This document shows, piece by piece, positions 36,706-45,613 of a stretch of DNA of 64,000 nucleotides (position 1 is the first letter of the stretch; every line of letters starts with the position of its first letter). The position numbers and the translations under genes were made by a program. The DNA is from JBDTVS01 sp040007095 (lineage in GTDB: Bacteria; Acidobacteriota; Vicinamibacteria; Vicinamibacterales; CAVVIG01): positions 35,420-99,419 of the forward strand of contig JBDTVS010000127.1 in assembly GCA_040007095.1 (NCBI GenBank). The letters are read 5' to 3'. The notes beneath the pieces are model-generated. The model was not told where the DNA came from. It worked only from the letters and a program-made list of their open reading frames with translations, and did no database searches.

Positions 36706-39102
36706 GTGCGCCGAAGCCTCTTCCGCTGGGGCTGCGACGCTCGTTGCATCTCTTACGTCGTGCAAATCGTTGCTGCCGTCCCGGCCATCGGGCTGATCGC
36801 CGGCTCCGCCCTCGGCTACCTCCTTCCTGATCTTCCTTTCCGAATCGCCGTTGTCCTGCTCATCGCCGTGCTCGTCGCCGGCGTATGGGCGTGGCGTGCT
36901 GCGAGCAGCGTCGGCCTTGCGATCGCCGTCGGCACCGGGTTTTTCATCGGGGCAGCTCTGCTGTCTGCGGCCGCGTGGCGCGACGCGTGGCGGCCGCCTC
37001 TACGGATCGCGTTCGAGGATCTCGCGCGACGCGAACGTAGACTGGCCGCACAGGAAGGCAGGCGGCTGCCTGAAGACGACGAGGCTTTTGCGGTGGTGAT
37101 GGGCACGCTGGGGACGGACGCCGCAGTCACGCCGACGGGCGTGTCCCTGAACGTCACGGTCGATGCCATTCAGTCGTACGGGGCCCGCGGAACGAATCAA
37201 TCCTTTGCGGCGACCACGCCGGTTTCCGGAGGTGTTCAGGCCACCGTCGCCGGCGCAATCGGCCCCGAGCGTGCCGGCCAATGGCGCGCCGGCCGTCGCG
37301 TCCGCCTGCCGATCCAGCTTCATCGTCCGGCCCGGTATCTCGATCCCGATGTCCCCGACGGGGAGCGCGCGCTGGCCCGACGCGGGACGACGCTGGTCGG
37401 CACCGTGAAAAGCGGAGCGCTGGTCGAGCTGATCGCGCGGGGATCGTGGGTTGACGAAGCGACCGCCGCGCTTCGCGCCGCGTCGCGACGCGCGATCGGC
37501 CAGGCTGTCGGTCCGTGGAGTCTTCGGTCTGCGGCGATCGTTGACGCCATCGTGATCGGAGATCGTGCGGGGCTGGACGACGAAGTCCAACGACGGTTGC
37601 AGGAAGCAGGCACGTATCACGTGATCGCGATTTCGGGCGGCAACATCGCGATTCTCGCGGGCCTGATGCTCAGCGCGTTTCGTCTCGCTGGCTTCCTGGG
37701 TCGAACGGCGATGCTGGCGGCCATCGCGGTGCTGGTCGCCTACGATCGGCTCGTCGGCGGCGGGGCATCGGTCGACCGCGCGACACTGACCGCCGTCCTG
37801 TATTTTTCGGCGAGGGTGATCGATCAGCGGGGCCCGCCGCTCAACGCGCTGGGGTTCGTGGCCGTGTGTCTCGTGGCGGCCCGGCCGCTGTCTGTGCTCG
37901 ACCCCGCGTTCGTGCTCACCTTCGGCGCGACGCTGGCCATCGTGTGGATCGCGCCGTCTGTTCGCGCATGGCGAGTCCCGTCCCTGGTTGCGCCCGCGGC
38001 ATCCATGCTGGCCGCCTCGGCCGCTACAGAGCTGATGTTGCTGCCCGTCGGCGCGTTGGCATTTGCGCGCGTGACGTTCGCGGGTCTGGTGTTGAACTTC
38101 GCAGCGATTCCGCTGATGGCGATCGTGCAGGTGGCAGGGATGGCGCTCGTACCGGTCTCGCTGGTGTCGACCCGAGCCTCCGGGCTGCTCGGGCGAGTGG
38201 CGCATGTCGCGGCGGAGGGCCTGGTCCGCAGTGCTGAGCTGGTCGAGTATCTGCCGGCCCTTTCCTTTCGTGTCGCTCCGCCCAGCTGGTGGGTCGTCGT
38301 CGCCTACTACGCGGCGATTGTCGCGTTGATCTTCTGGTGGCGGCGCCCGCGTTTACGTGTTGCCGCCCTTGGCGCGGCGGCCGGCGCCGCGATTTGGATC
38401 GTCGGCCAGCCATGGGCGTTCGCGGCGGGGCGCGGCGACGGTCGGCTGCACCTGACGTTTCTCGACGTCGGGCAGGGCGACGCGGCGTTGATTCGGTTTC
38501 CGCGCGGCGCCGCCGTTCTCGTGGACGCCGGCGGGTTGACCGGGTCGCGCTTCGACCTCGGCGACCGCGTCGTCGCACCGGTGCTGAGGATTCTGGGGGT
38601 GAGGCGGCTCGACGCCGTGGTGTTGACCCACGGCGATCCCGACCACGTGGGCGGCTTTCCGTCGGTGATTCGCGAGTTTCGGCCCCGTCAGGTGTGGGAG
38701 GGCATTGTGGTGCCGCGGTTCGAGCCGCTGCGCGCCCTGCAGCTCGGGGCCCAGGCGGTTGGCTCGACATGGCTCAATGTCAAAACCGGGGACCGTGCGT
38801 TCTTCGACGAGGTGGAGCTCGTGGTACGACATCCGGGCTTGCCGGACTGGGAGCGGCAGCGAGTCCGAAACGACGATTCGATTGTCATCGAACTCCGATG
38901 GCATGACGTCTCGGCGCTGCTGACCGGCGACATCGGCAGAGCCGTCGAACGCACGTTGTCGGCGGAACTGTCCCGGACCCCGATTCGCATCGTCAAGGTT
39001 CCACACCATGGCAGCGGAAATAGAATCTCTGGAAGTGCTAGCGAACACGGGGTTTGCTATTCGAAGGACGCTACGATTGCAGGGCCACGCTACACCGCAT
39101 AA
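36706..39102 (+). pseudogene. comEC: ComEC/Rec2 DNA-uptake channel, 5' part, interrupted by the integrative element
   Basis: The first 770 codons belong to comEC; the frame then runs 28 codons into the inserted element and stops at 39102. Visible are N-terminal helices, the Competence channel domain (about residues 270-510; QEAGTYHVIAISGGNIAILA) and most of the metallo-beta-lactamase-like domain (FLDVGQGDAALIRF, LTHGDPDHVGG, LLTGDIG). The break falls right after KVPHHGS, so the end of the hydrolase domain is lost. ComEC carries single-stranded DNA across the inner membrane. The first codon is GTG at 36706; GTG at 36760 is also possible. The missing 86 residues are at 55523-55783. Natural transformation is probably lost in this strain. 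Confidence 0.93.
38993..39015. repeat. attL core, 23-bp direct repeat
   Basis: Exact copy of 55500-55522. It contains GGTTCCACACCATGGCAGC and encodes the ComEC residues VPHHGS. The site marks the left end of the element. Confidence 0.93.
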
Positions 39103-39135
39103 ACACGCATAGTTTTGCAAGGTCGCGCGGACCCG

Positions 39136-39855
39136 ATGGGCACAAAAACAGTCACAATGGATACAATCGCTCTGGCGATGGCCCACAGAAATCGGCTCCC
39201 TGAACCGAAGCGCTTTCAATCTGTTGTTGAATGGCAGTTTCCGCGTGCTCATCGATATTTTGACGACTGTGGCAAATTGATCGCAGTCATCGAGCAGGCA
39301 TTCCCGGGGCTCATCTGTCAGGGAATGTCGCCGGACGGATTTCGCTTCGTGGGCTCGTCGCATGGAATCACCGCCGCACATTTTTACTGGGAGAAGGCCT
39401 CCGTTTCGCAGGTTGGCAAGGGTGACGCCGGGCTTGCTGACGCCACGGTTCGTTTCTGGTCGCTTGTGCAGGCGGGCTTAGGGATTTCAAGCGTTAGTCG
39501 ACTTGGTCACCGAACCTGGCTCCTGTATGAAACCAACACGCAAGCGGATGCGAATCACTGGCTCAGCGGTTTCAGGTTTCTAGCGTTTGATCGCGAGGGA
39601 GGGGACGTGCTGGGCACCCCTGACGCTGGCGGCTCGGTAATACGGACCAAGCTTGAGGTCGGAGGGCGACGCTTGCGGCTTGAGGTGAACGCGGGCACTG
39701 CCAGCATCAATCAAAAACAAGTGCACGGCGTATTCGTCGACGCTGACATTGTGCTTGAGCCGCTGGACTCTACAGAGAATCTGGGCGAATTCGTTTCGTG
39801 GAACGGAACGTTCATTCGTGAAAACATCGAACCTTGGTTTCGGGGAAAGAAATAA
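39136..39855 (+). CDS. Uncharacterised protein, first gene of a HicBA-like cassette
   Basis: A 239-residue soluble protein with no signal peptide or membrane span. Segments such as QAGLGISSVSRLGHRTWLLY and GRRLRLEVNAGTASI weakly resemble the TIGR04255 family of sporadically distributed proteins, but this is not secure. It is the first gene inside attL, and the next gene starts 3 bases after its stop, so the three genes to 40572 form one operon. An upstream TTG at 39115 is possible. Codons are less GC-rich than in host genes, as expected for transferred cargo. I cannot assign a function. Confidence 0.6.
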   Translation: MGTKTVTMDTIALAMAHRNRLPEPKRFQSVVEWQFPRAHRYFDDCGKLIAVIEQAFPGLICQGMSPDGFRFVGSSHGITAAHFYWEKASVSQVGKGDAGLADATVRFWSLVQAGLGISSVSRLGHRTWLLYETNTQADANHWLSGFRFLAFDREGGDVLGTPDAGGSVIRTKLEVGGRRLRLEVNAGTASINQKQVHGVFVDADIVLEPLDSTENLGEFVSWNGTFIRENIEPWFRGKK

Positions 39856-39858
39856 AAG

Positions 39859-40287
39859 ATGGCGAATCAGGGATCGGCTGCAGTCTTCAATTTTCCACGG
39901 CGTGACACTTCCGCTCCATCCGACGTGTCCGCGCCTGTTTCGTCGCCCACAAGGTTGACCGGCGCAACCGCGCCGGACTTTCAGCCGACGGTGGCGAGCC
40001 AGTCGAGCGCCGCCCGGCCCGTTCAACTGGCAACGATCCAGAATCTCGGGAACGGTCATGTTTTGGTTCATCCGCTATACGTGAGCATCGATCAGTCCGG
40101 TGATGAATGGTTTGCGATGTCGCACGACTTGGGTTTGGTGGGTCGCGGAGAATCGGATCTCGATGCGATCGACGACCTGCGCGCTAGCATTCGAGAGTTA
40201 TGGGAATCGCTCACCGAAATGCGGGACAACCTCGGACCACTGCTTCGTGACCAGCTCAGATTTCTCGAGCGACTTTCGGGTGTGTGA
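39859..40287 (+). CDS. HicB-like putative antitoxin
   Basis: A 142-residue protein. The first 60 residues are Pro/Ser/Thr-rich and probably disordered. The rest fits the partial RNase H fold of HicB antitoxins: beta strands with VHPLYVSIDQSGDEWFAMSH, then LGLVGRGESDLDAIDDLRAS and a long helix (IRELWESLTEMRDNL). HicB proteins bind and block a HicA mRNase and often repress their own operon. The HicA-like gene begins 3 bases downstream. The assignment rests on fold-level pattern, not strong motif identity. Confidence 0.5.
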   Translation: MANQGSAAVFNFPRRDTSAPSDVSAPVSSPTRLTGATAPDFQPTVASQSSAARPVQLATIQNLGNGHVLVHPLYVSIDQSGDEWFAMSHDLGLVGRGESDLDAIDDLRASIRELWESLTEMRDNLGPLLRDQLRFLERLSGV

Positions 40288-40290
40288 TCA

Positions 40291-40572
40291 GTGCCGCTGA
40301 CCGTCCGGGAGTTCGAGATAGTCATCGGCAAACTGCACATGGTGGCGCGCGAAAGTAAACACAGGTTTGTCTGGCTAGAGCACGAGGGGAAGAAGATCCT
40401 TTACACGGAGCGCTCGCACGGTCGAGGCGATATCGGTCGCGTCGAACACGCCATCCGGCGGCAGCTTAAGGTGAACTCTGCCCAGTTTCGTGATCTCGTC
40501 AACTGTCCAATGACGAGAGAGTTGTACATCGAACATCTGAAGAAGATCGGCGCGATCGACGCCGACAACTGA
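40291..40572 (+). CDS. HicA-like putative toxin
   Basis: A 93-residue basic protein with the helix-strand-strand-strand-helix layout of HicA. An initial helix is followed by SKHRFVWLEHEGKKILYTER with His24 in the place of the HicA catalytic histidine, then a SHGRGDIGR strand and a helix VEHAIRRQLKVNSAQFRDLV. HicA proteins are ribosome-independent mRNA-cleaving toxins. It starts at GTG 40291, directly after the HicB-like gene. It is longer than classical HicA (about 60 residues), with extra C-terminal helix. Confidence 0.5.
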   Translation: MPLTVREFEIVIGKLHMVARESKHRFVWLEHEGKKILYTERSHGRGDIGRVEHAIRRQLKVNSAQFRDLVNCPMTRELYIEHLKKIGAIDADN

Positions 40573-40679
40573 GTAACGCTCCTCAAATTTCGACGGCTAG
40601 GGTAGCTCCCGAAGAGTCGGTCTCCGTCCGACCTGCCGTCGATTCCTCCTACCCCACGGAGCTGCTTACGGAGGGCAGG

Positions 40680-41324
40680 ATGCCAAGTGGTCACGACGAA
40701 CGTAAGCGTGCTGGGTCCGGCGAGTACGTCTTTGTCGGCACCAACGCGGTGGTCCGCACCACATTCCTGAACACCGTCTTCACGCACGCGCGCTTTGTGT
40801 TTGATGAGCTCCTCGCTCTGAAGGGTCATGTCTCAACGGAAGACTTCGACCCACTAACTGGTGAGACTCGAGTGTTGTTGTTGGCCTGGGCCTACAAGTG
40901 GGGGCTCACTGATCAATGGGCTTTGGATATGGCTCGGGCGACGTTGGCATGGCACATCGATAACCCAGATGATCCCCCGAGTTGGTGGCACGGCGTCCGT
41001 TCTGACGGCGGTTGGATTCCTACTGCCTGGCCGACTTTGACCTGGGACCCGATGAAGGATCGTGAGGACGTATTCAAGCGGCAACGGGTGAAGGCCTACA
41101 TTGCGGAGGTTCGCGCTTTCGCTGAGAGCAACGGCTTCATCCGGACACCGCAGAAGCCGCAACTCTTCCAGCACTGCCGATGGGTGGTGCATTACCAGAT
41201 CGAACGCTTGAGTTACGCAGATATCGAGGCCCGGTACGGAAATGACGACCACGACCGCATATCAACGATCGAAAAAGCGGTGCGCTCGACGGCTCGTCTC
41301 GCCGGGTTGACACTCCGGAAGTAG
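40680..41324 (+). CDS. Hypothetical protein of the integrative element
   Basis: A 214-residue soluble protein rich in Trp (ATLAWHIDNPDDPPSWWHGV). It has a GGAGGG ribosome binding site close to its ATG. The C-terminal part (LSYADIEARYGNDDHDRIST) could be a helix-turn-helix-like unit. It lies between the HicBA-like cassette and the excisionase-like gene. I do not recognise the family. Confidence 0.55.
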   Translation: MPSGHDERKRAGSGEYVFVGTNAVVRTTFLNTVFTHARFVFDELLALKGHVSTEDFDPLTGETRVLLLAWAYKWGLTDQWALDMARATLAWHIDNPDDPPSWWHGVRSDGGWIPTAWPTLTWDPMKDREDVFKRQRVKAYIAEVRAFAESNGFIRTPQKPQLFQHCRWVVHYQIERLSYADIEARYGNDDHDRISTIEKAVRSTARLAGLTLRK

Positions 41325-41382
41325 AACGCGCAGTTTCTGCTTCCGTGATGTTCTGCTCGCTGTGCGCGAAACTGCACGAATC

Positions 41383-41592
41383 ATGTTGCAGTCACAACAG
41401 CCGAACGTCCATGCCCTCCTAATTCGCACTCGCGACGTCGCAACCATCCTCGGGGTTTCAGAACGGCAAGTTCAGCTTTGGACCCGTGCTGGCCAGCTAC
41501 ATCCGGTGCGAATCCCTGGGATTCGGGCCACTCGGTTCCAGCGGTCAGAGGTTGAGGCGCTCGCCGCGACGTGGTGCGAAGCCGCGTCGTGA
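41383..41592 (+). CDS. Small helix-turn-helix protein (excisionase/AlpA-like)
   Basis: A 69-residue protein whose core LIRTRDVATILGVSERQVQL is a MerR/Xis-type winged helix, followed by RIPGIRATRFQRSEVEAL. Such proteins bend att DNA for excision or act as small activators in integrative elements. A GTG at 41362 would add seven residues. An 8-bp inverted repeat (GCAGTTTC at 41330-41337, GAAACTGC at 41368-41375) lies just upstream and could be its operator. Its stop overlaps the next start (GTGA). Confidence 0.75.
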   Translation: MLQSQQPNVHALLIRTRDVATILGVSERQVQLWTRAGQLHPVRIPGIRATRFQRSEVEALAATWCEAAS

Positions 41593-42017
41593 GCGCTGTT
41601 CCTGAGCGCCAACTCCCGAATAACCAAGCTGCAGAACGCTCGGTTCTCGCGGCGATCCTGATGGACACCAAGGCCATCATCGTCGCGATGGCCATCATCG
41701 TCGCGATGGCCATCATCGTCGCCGAGGACTTCTGGAGGACGCATCACCAGTGGCTCTTCGCCGCGATGCTTCGAATTCATCATCGCGGGCTGCGGATCGA
41801 CCTGGTGACGTTGCGTGAAGAGCTGTCCCCGGCGCGACTCGACGAGATCGGTTTGGCGTACATCACGGCGCTGATCGATGGTGTGCCGCTCGGAAACGTC
41901 GACCAGCACGCGCGGATCGTGAAGTCGATCCGCCGCGACGATGCCTCACACGTGAACGACGAACAACCTGAACCACGGGTAGCGGGCGATCCGACGCGGA
42001 AGGACGCGGCGGCGTAA
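41589..42017 (+). CDS. Orphan DnaB-like N-terminal domain protein
   Basis: A 142-residue protein that matches only the N-terminal domain of replicative helicase DnaB (NNQAAERSVLAAILMDTKA; EDFWRTHHQWLFAAMLRIHH; IDLVTLREELSPARLDEIG; RIVKSI). The ATPase domain is absent. In DnaB this domain mediates hexamer assembly and primase contact, so the protein may recruit or interfere with host helicase. A tandem 18-base repeat inserts IVAMAIIVAMAI between its first two helices. The GTG start at 41589 overlaps the stop of the HTH gene. Confidence 0.75.
   Translation: MSAVPERQLPNNQAAERSVLAAILMDTKAIIVAMAIIVAMAIIVAEDFWRTHHQWLFAAMLRIHHRGLRIDLVTLREELSPARLDEIGLAYITALIDGVPLGNVDQHARIVKSIRRDDASHVNDEQPEPRVAGDPTRKDAAA
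41673..41723 (+). repeat. 18-bp tandem repeat (2.8 units) inside the DnaB-N gene
   Basis: GCCATCATCGTCGCGATG occurs at 41673 and 41691, and its first 14-15 bases again at 41709. Because 18 is a multiple of three the frame is kept, adding six residues per unit. Confidence 0.9.
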
Positions 42018-42026
42018 CTAACACAT

Positions 42027-42063
42027 GAACGCCCGCACGGGGCAAACCGGCGGGCGTTCTTTT
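42027..42063 (+). terminator. Rho-independent terminator
   Basis: GAACGCCCGC (42027-42036) pairs with GCGGGCGTTC (42050-42059), followed by TTTT. It closes the HTH/DnaB-N transcript. A possible ATG at 42025 lies in this hairpin and is therefore not taken as a start. Confidence 0.82.
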
Positions 42064-42081
42064 CGATGGGGGACGGCGACG

Positions 42082-42369
42082 ATGGGGAATTGGAATATAC
42101 GCAATCGAGGCGCTCACGTCAAATTGCGCACAGCGATTGCGACCTGGCGCGGCAACCTGATTGACCTCGACATCGTCTGCGACGACAAACGGCAGGCGGT
42201 CGAGCAGCGCGTTGAAGAACTGCGGCTGGCGGTTCGTGAACGCGACCGCGCCGCCAAGCACCTCGAATACTTGATCGAGATGCACGACGAGCGCGAGGCC
42301 GTCGCCGAATGGTTCGGCCCAGAGATCGCGGCGCAATTCGTGGTGAGCCTACAAGGCTCCGCGTTATGA
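42082..42369 (+). CDS. Hypothetical coiled-coil protein
   Basis: A 95-residue protein with a central helix (DKRQAVEQRVEELRLAVRER). Its stop overlaps the start of the primase-helicase gene (ATGA), so the two are likely co-translated. No recognisable family. Confidence 0.55.
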   Translation: MGNWNIRNRGAHVKLRTAIATWRGNLIDLDIVCDDKRQAVEQRVEELRLAVRERDRAAKHLEYLIEMHDEREAVAEWFGPEIAAQFVVSLQGSAL

Positions 42370-44666
42370 ACGGCGACACGCTGCGAGCGCGGGAATTCAT
42401 CGCGGCCGTCTTTGACGGCGTTGACGGATTTCTGAACGTCCGCACGCTGCCACCTGTCGAGCAGACATTTGTGCCGATCGCGGACTTCGATGCCCTGGAG
42501 GCGTTTGTGAAGTCACGACGGGATCGCAACGCGTACATCGGCGCTGCGGCTCGTGTCAGCAACACCGATGGATCGCTCGCCGGTTGTGGTGCGTTACCGG
42601 CGGTGTTCGCGGATCTCGACTTCAAGGACTTCGCGAATGAGGGAGAGGCCCGCCGCCAACTCGAGGCTTCACCGTTGGCGCCAAGCGTCGTGATTCAGAG
42701 CGGGGGCGGACTCCAGCCCTGGTGGTTACTCAGGGAGCCGATTGATCTCCAGCGCGAGGCCCCTAACGCTAAGTCGCTCCTTCGGCGAATTGCGATTTCG
42801 CTCCATGCCGACATGGCGGCGGCGGAACCCGCACGCATCCTGCGGCTACCGAATACGCAGAACTTCAAATACCTGCCACCCAGGCGCGTGAAGGTGGAGG
42901 TATTCGAGCCTGGCCGCCGGTACAACCTCGGCGATTTCGAGGAGTACCTTCCCGAGGCACCACGACCAGTTCCGCCGTCGCGATCTGTCTCGTCACCGAC
43001 AGATCCAGATCGCCTCGTGCACCGCGCTCGACGCTACCTCGCGGAAACTCCTGGCGCGATTCAGGGCCAGGGTGGCGATCATCACACGTTCGTTGTCGCC
43101 TGCCGCTTGGTTCGCGACTTCGCCCTCGACGACACGACCGCGCTCGACATCTTGCGAGACTGGAATCAGCGCTGTGTCCCCCTTTGGTCAGATCGCGAAC
43201 TCGAGACAAAGATCTCGAACGCGCGAGACTACGGGAACGGATCGATCGGTACAAAACTCAATGAATCTCAGTGCCCGGCGTTGACGACAGAGGCAGCGAC
43301 CCACACGCCCGCACCACCCTCGGCGCCTCGCACGTTCAACTTCAGCGACACCGGCAACGCTGAATACTTTGCGTGGCGACATGGCGCTGACGTGCGCTTT
43401 GATTTTCGACGCGATCGCCCACTGGTGTGGCAACAAAACCGCTGGCGGCCGGACGGAGATGCCGAGATTCGGCGACTCGCGAAGTCGGCGATGCGTCAAC
43501 GGTTTCGTGACGCGGCGGCGTTGGAGGATCCAGAAGCCCGCCGGCGTGCCGCGAAGTGGGCCACGGATAGTGAGTCGCGCACGCGGCTTGACTCGTTGCT
43601 CTATCTCGCCCAGGCCGAGCCGCCGATCGCGGATCCGGGTGACGCCTGGGATAAGCAGTCGACGTTACTCAACGCGAGCAACAGCACCGTCGACCTGACT
43701 ACCGGCGTGTCGCGCCCGTCGCGACGTGAGGACCGGATCACCTTGTGCACGGGCGCGGAATATCACCCGAGCGCCCGATCGGAACTATGGGACCACGCGC
43801 TCCGCAGCATCCTCGTCGATGACGACGTCATCGACTTTTTTCAGGTCGCGGTCGGCTATTCGGCGACTGGCGACACGAGCCGGGACTGCTGGTTTCTCGG
43901 CTGCGGATCGGGACGCAACGGGAAAGGAACGCTCTTTCAGCCTATTCGACACGCGCTCGGCGACTACGCCCTCGAACTGCCAGGGTCCGTTTTCGATCTG
44001 CGCAGCGAGCGCTCCCCGTACGAGCTCGCGTATCTGCCTGGGAAGCGCTTCGTGACCTCGTCCGAAGCTGGTGACACGCTCCGCTTGCACCACGATCGGA
44101 TCAAGCAATTGAGCGGCGGCGACTCGATGAGCGCTGCGAACAAGTACGAAAAGGCGTTCGAGTTCGAGCCGGACTGCAAACTGTGGTTGGCATGCAACAA
44201 ACGCCCGCGAGTCACCGATGACACAGCCGCGTTCTGGGCACGCGTGTTTCTGATCCCGTTCACGCAGTCGTTCGTCGGCAGAGAAGACCGTACGCTCCGT
44301 CCCGCGCTCGTCCAAGACCGCCGGCACCAAGCGGCCGTGCTGGCCTGGATTGTCCGAGGCGCCGTGCGCTATCACGCTGAAGGTCTGGAACCACCCGCGA
44401 GTATTCGGGCGGCGACGGCTGCATACCGGGAAGACTCGGACCCACTCGCCGCGTTCCTTGAAGAAACCTGCGACCTTGAGCCGACGGCCGAAGTCGGCGC
44501 GAAGGAGTTGTATGAGCACTACGCGCGGTGGGCCGATGCGCAGCACTTTAGCCCCAAAGAACGGCTGTCCGCGACGATGTTTGGCCGCCTCATTAGCGGT
44601 CGATTTGAACGCGAGCATACGCGGAGCGGGAAGGTCTACAAAGGGCTCGCGAGACGGCATGTGTGA
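42366..44666 (+). CDS. Primase-polymerase / SF3 (D5-type) helicase fusion
   Basis: A 766-residue replication protein. The N-terminal archaeo-eukaryotic-primase-like domain has the catalytic acids in AVFADLDFKD near residue 82 and SVVIQSGGGLQPWWLL. A PriCT-like segment follows (GGDHHTFVVACRLVRDFALD). The D5_N and superfamily 3 helicase part has Walker A CGSGRNGKGTLF near 515-530, LPGKRFVTSSEA and KLWLACNKRPRVTDD. Such proteins start replication of phages, plasmids and phage satellites. The ATG at 42366 overlaps the previous gene. Inverted decamer repeats just downstream may be its origin. Confidence 0.9.
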   Translation: MNGDTLRAREFIAAVFDGVDGFLNVRTLPPVEQTFVPIADFDALEAFVKSRRDRNAYIGAAARVSNTDGSLAGCGALPAVFADLDFKDFANEGEARRQLEASPLAPSVVIQSGGGLQPWWLLREPIDLQREAPNAKSLLRRIAISLHADMAAAEPARILRLPNTQNFKYLPPRRVKVEVFEPGRRYNLGDFEEYLPEAPRPVPPSRSVSSPTDPDRLVHRARRYLAETPGAIQGQGGDHHTFVVACRLVRDFALDDTTALDILRDWNQRCVPLWSDRELETKISNARDYGNGSIGTKLNESQCPALTTEAATHTPAPPSAPRTFNFSDTGNAEYFAWRHGADVRFDFRRDRPLVWQQNRWRPDGDAEIRRLAKSAMRQRFRDAAALEDPEARRRAAKWATDSESRTRLDSLLYLAQAEPPIADPGDAWDKQSTLLNASNSTVDLTTGVSRPSRREDRITLCTGAEYHPSARSELWDHALRSILVDDDVIDFFQVAVGYSATGDTSRDCWFLGCGSGRNGKGTLFQPIRHALGDYALELPGSVFDLRSERSPYELAYLPGKRFVTSSEAGDTLRLHHDRIKQLSGGDSMSAANKYEKAFEFEPDCKLWLACNKRPRVTDDTAAFWARVFLIPFTQSFVGREDRTLRPALVQDRRHQAAVLAWIVRGAVRYHAEGLEPPASIRAATAAYREDSDPLAAFLEETCDLEPTAEVGAKELYEHYARWADAQHFSPKERLSATMFGRLISGRFEREHTRSGKVYKGLARRHV

Positions 44667-44776
44667 CGGGTTTACCCCAATGAATGACGGGTTTTTTGAT
44701 GATTCCCTAAAGTCTCCTATGAACAGCACTTTGAAGAAGTTTACGGAAACAGCCTCAAACCCGTCACAACCCGTCA
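44664..44776. repeat. Decamer repeats TGACGGGTTT in direct and inverted orientation (candidate origin)
   Basis: Direct copies at 44664-44673 and 44685-44694, and inverted copies at 44757-44766 (AAACCCGTCA) and 44768-44776 (AACCCGTCA). The first covers the primase stop codon. The intervening 60 bases are clearly AT-richer than their surroundings, as expected for an unwinding region. Confidence 0.6.
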
Positions 44777-44788
44777 CAACTGGCGACG

Positions 44789-44905
44789 ATGGCGGACGTC
44801 GCCCCGAGTATCACGCTTGAGCACGGCTGGGCCTGCCAAGGCTGCGGTCTCGTGAACGACGAACAGGTTATTGCTGGTAATAACCTGCCACGAGGGCAGC
44901 GCTGA
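44789..44905 (+). CDS. Small putative zinc-ribbon peptide
   Basis: A 38-codon frame with WACQGCGLVNDEQ, half of a zinc ribbon. It begins just after the decamer repeats, and its stop overlaps the next ATG (TGATG). Too short for certainty. Confidence 0.35.
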   Translation: MADVAPSITLEHGWACQGCGLVNDEQVIAGNNLPRGQR

Positions 44906-45030
44906 TGTCGTCGATGGAGTTGTGCTGGCTTGGCACCAATCATGCCGATGGGCCGGGGATAAATGAAGGGTCCGTCGATCACCTGGTTACCATTCTGGAG
45001 GACTGTGTGTTTTTTGTCGCCAAAACGTGA
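44905..45030 (+). CDS. Small hypothetical protein
   Basis: A 41-codon frame (MSSMELCWLGTNHADG...) coupled to the preceding mini-gene by a TGATG overlap. No recognisable domain. The coupling is the only evidence that it is translated. Confidence 0.3.
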   Translation: MSSMELCWLGTNHADGPGINEGSVDHLVTILEDCVFFVAKT

Positions 45031-45148
45031 ATCTCTCGGGCATTAAGGCCAGGTGAGGGCAGCGGCAGTGACACGACATTACGGCGACGACCACGTTACC
45101 GACTCCGGTGACGTGCGGGTCGGTCAGTGGAAAGGACGGGGACAAACT

Positions 45149-45613
45149 GTGGCGGGAAGGCCAGGACGTAGCGGCGGACACAACAAGAAGAGCTTGCTGG
45201 AGCTCCAGGCAAGCGGTGGATTTCGAGCCGACAGGCATGCGCATTTGCTGCCGAAGTCGCCTGTCGAGCCATCCCCGGCGGTCAATCCGCTCGATCGGTT
45301 CCTCCGACGCCGCGAAGGTGTTCAGCCTTTGATTCCACCGGCGTCTGAAGCCGGTTGGCAGCCGACACGGGGCGACCTAGCGGCCCTGGGGACACACGGA
45401 AAGACGTTCGTCCGCTCGATGATCGTCACCTTCGAGTTCGCGGCCACCGACGGCCTCGTGCTACTCGAAGCCGGGCATGCGCTCGACGAGGTTACGCGGT
45501 GGCGTGAACGCTCGCGCAGAGAGGATGCCCACAACGCTCAAGGCTCCCGGCTCACGCTCGGCTGGCAGCGACAATTCGCGGCGCTGCTGCAGCAGTTGAA
45601 AGGTTCTCGATGA
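45149..45613 (+). CDS. Phage terminase small subunit-like protein
   Basis: A 154-residue protein. The basic start (AGRPGRSGGHNKKSLLELQ, then FRADRHAHLLPKSP) resembles P27-type phage terminase small subunits, which recognise the pac or cos site. The remaining helical part (ATDGLVLLEAGHALDEVTRW) also fits. GTG at 45149 with an upstream GGACGGGG is preferred to an upstream GTG at 45053. No large terminase subunit is found near it. Satellites of the PICI type carry exactly this arrangement, a lone TerS that diverts helper packaging. The family call is moderate. Confidence 0.5.
   Translation: MAGRPGRSGGHNKKSLLELQASGGFRADRHAHLLPKSPVEPSPAVNPLDRFLRRREGVQPLIPPASEAGWQPTRGDLAALGTHGKTFVRSMIVTFEFAATDGLVLLEAGHALDEVTRWRERSRREDAHNAQGSRLTLGWQRQFAALLQQLKGSR

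Noticed and set aside
42025..42081. ATG at 42025 as start of the gene before the primase
   Set aside because: It lies within the rho-independent terminator hairpin; ATG 42082 avoids this.
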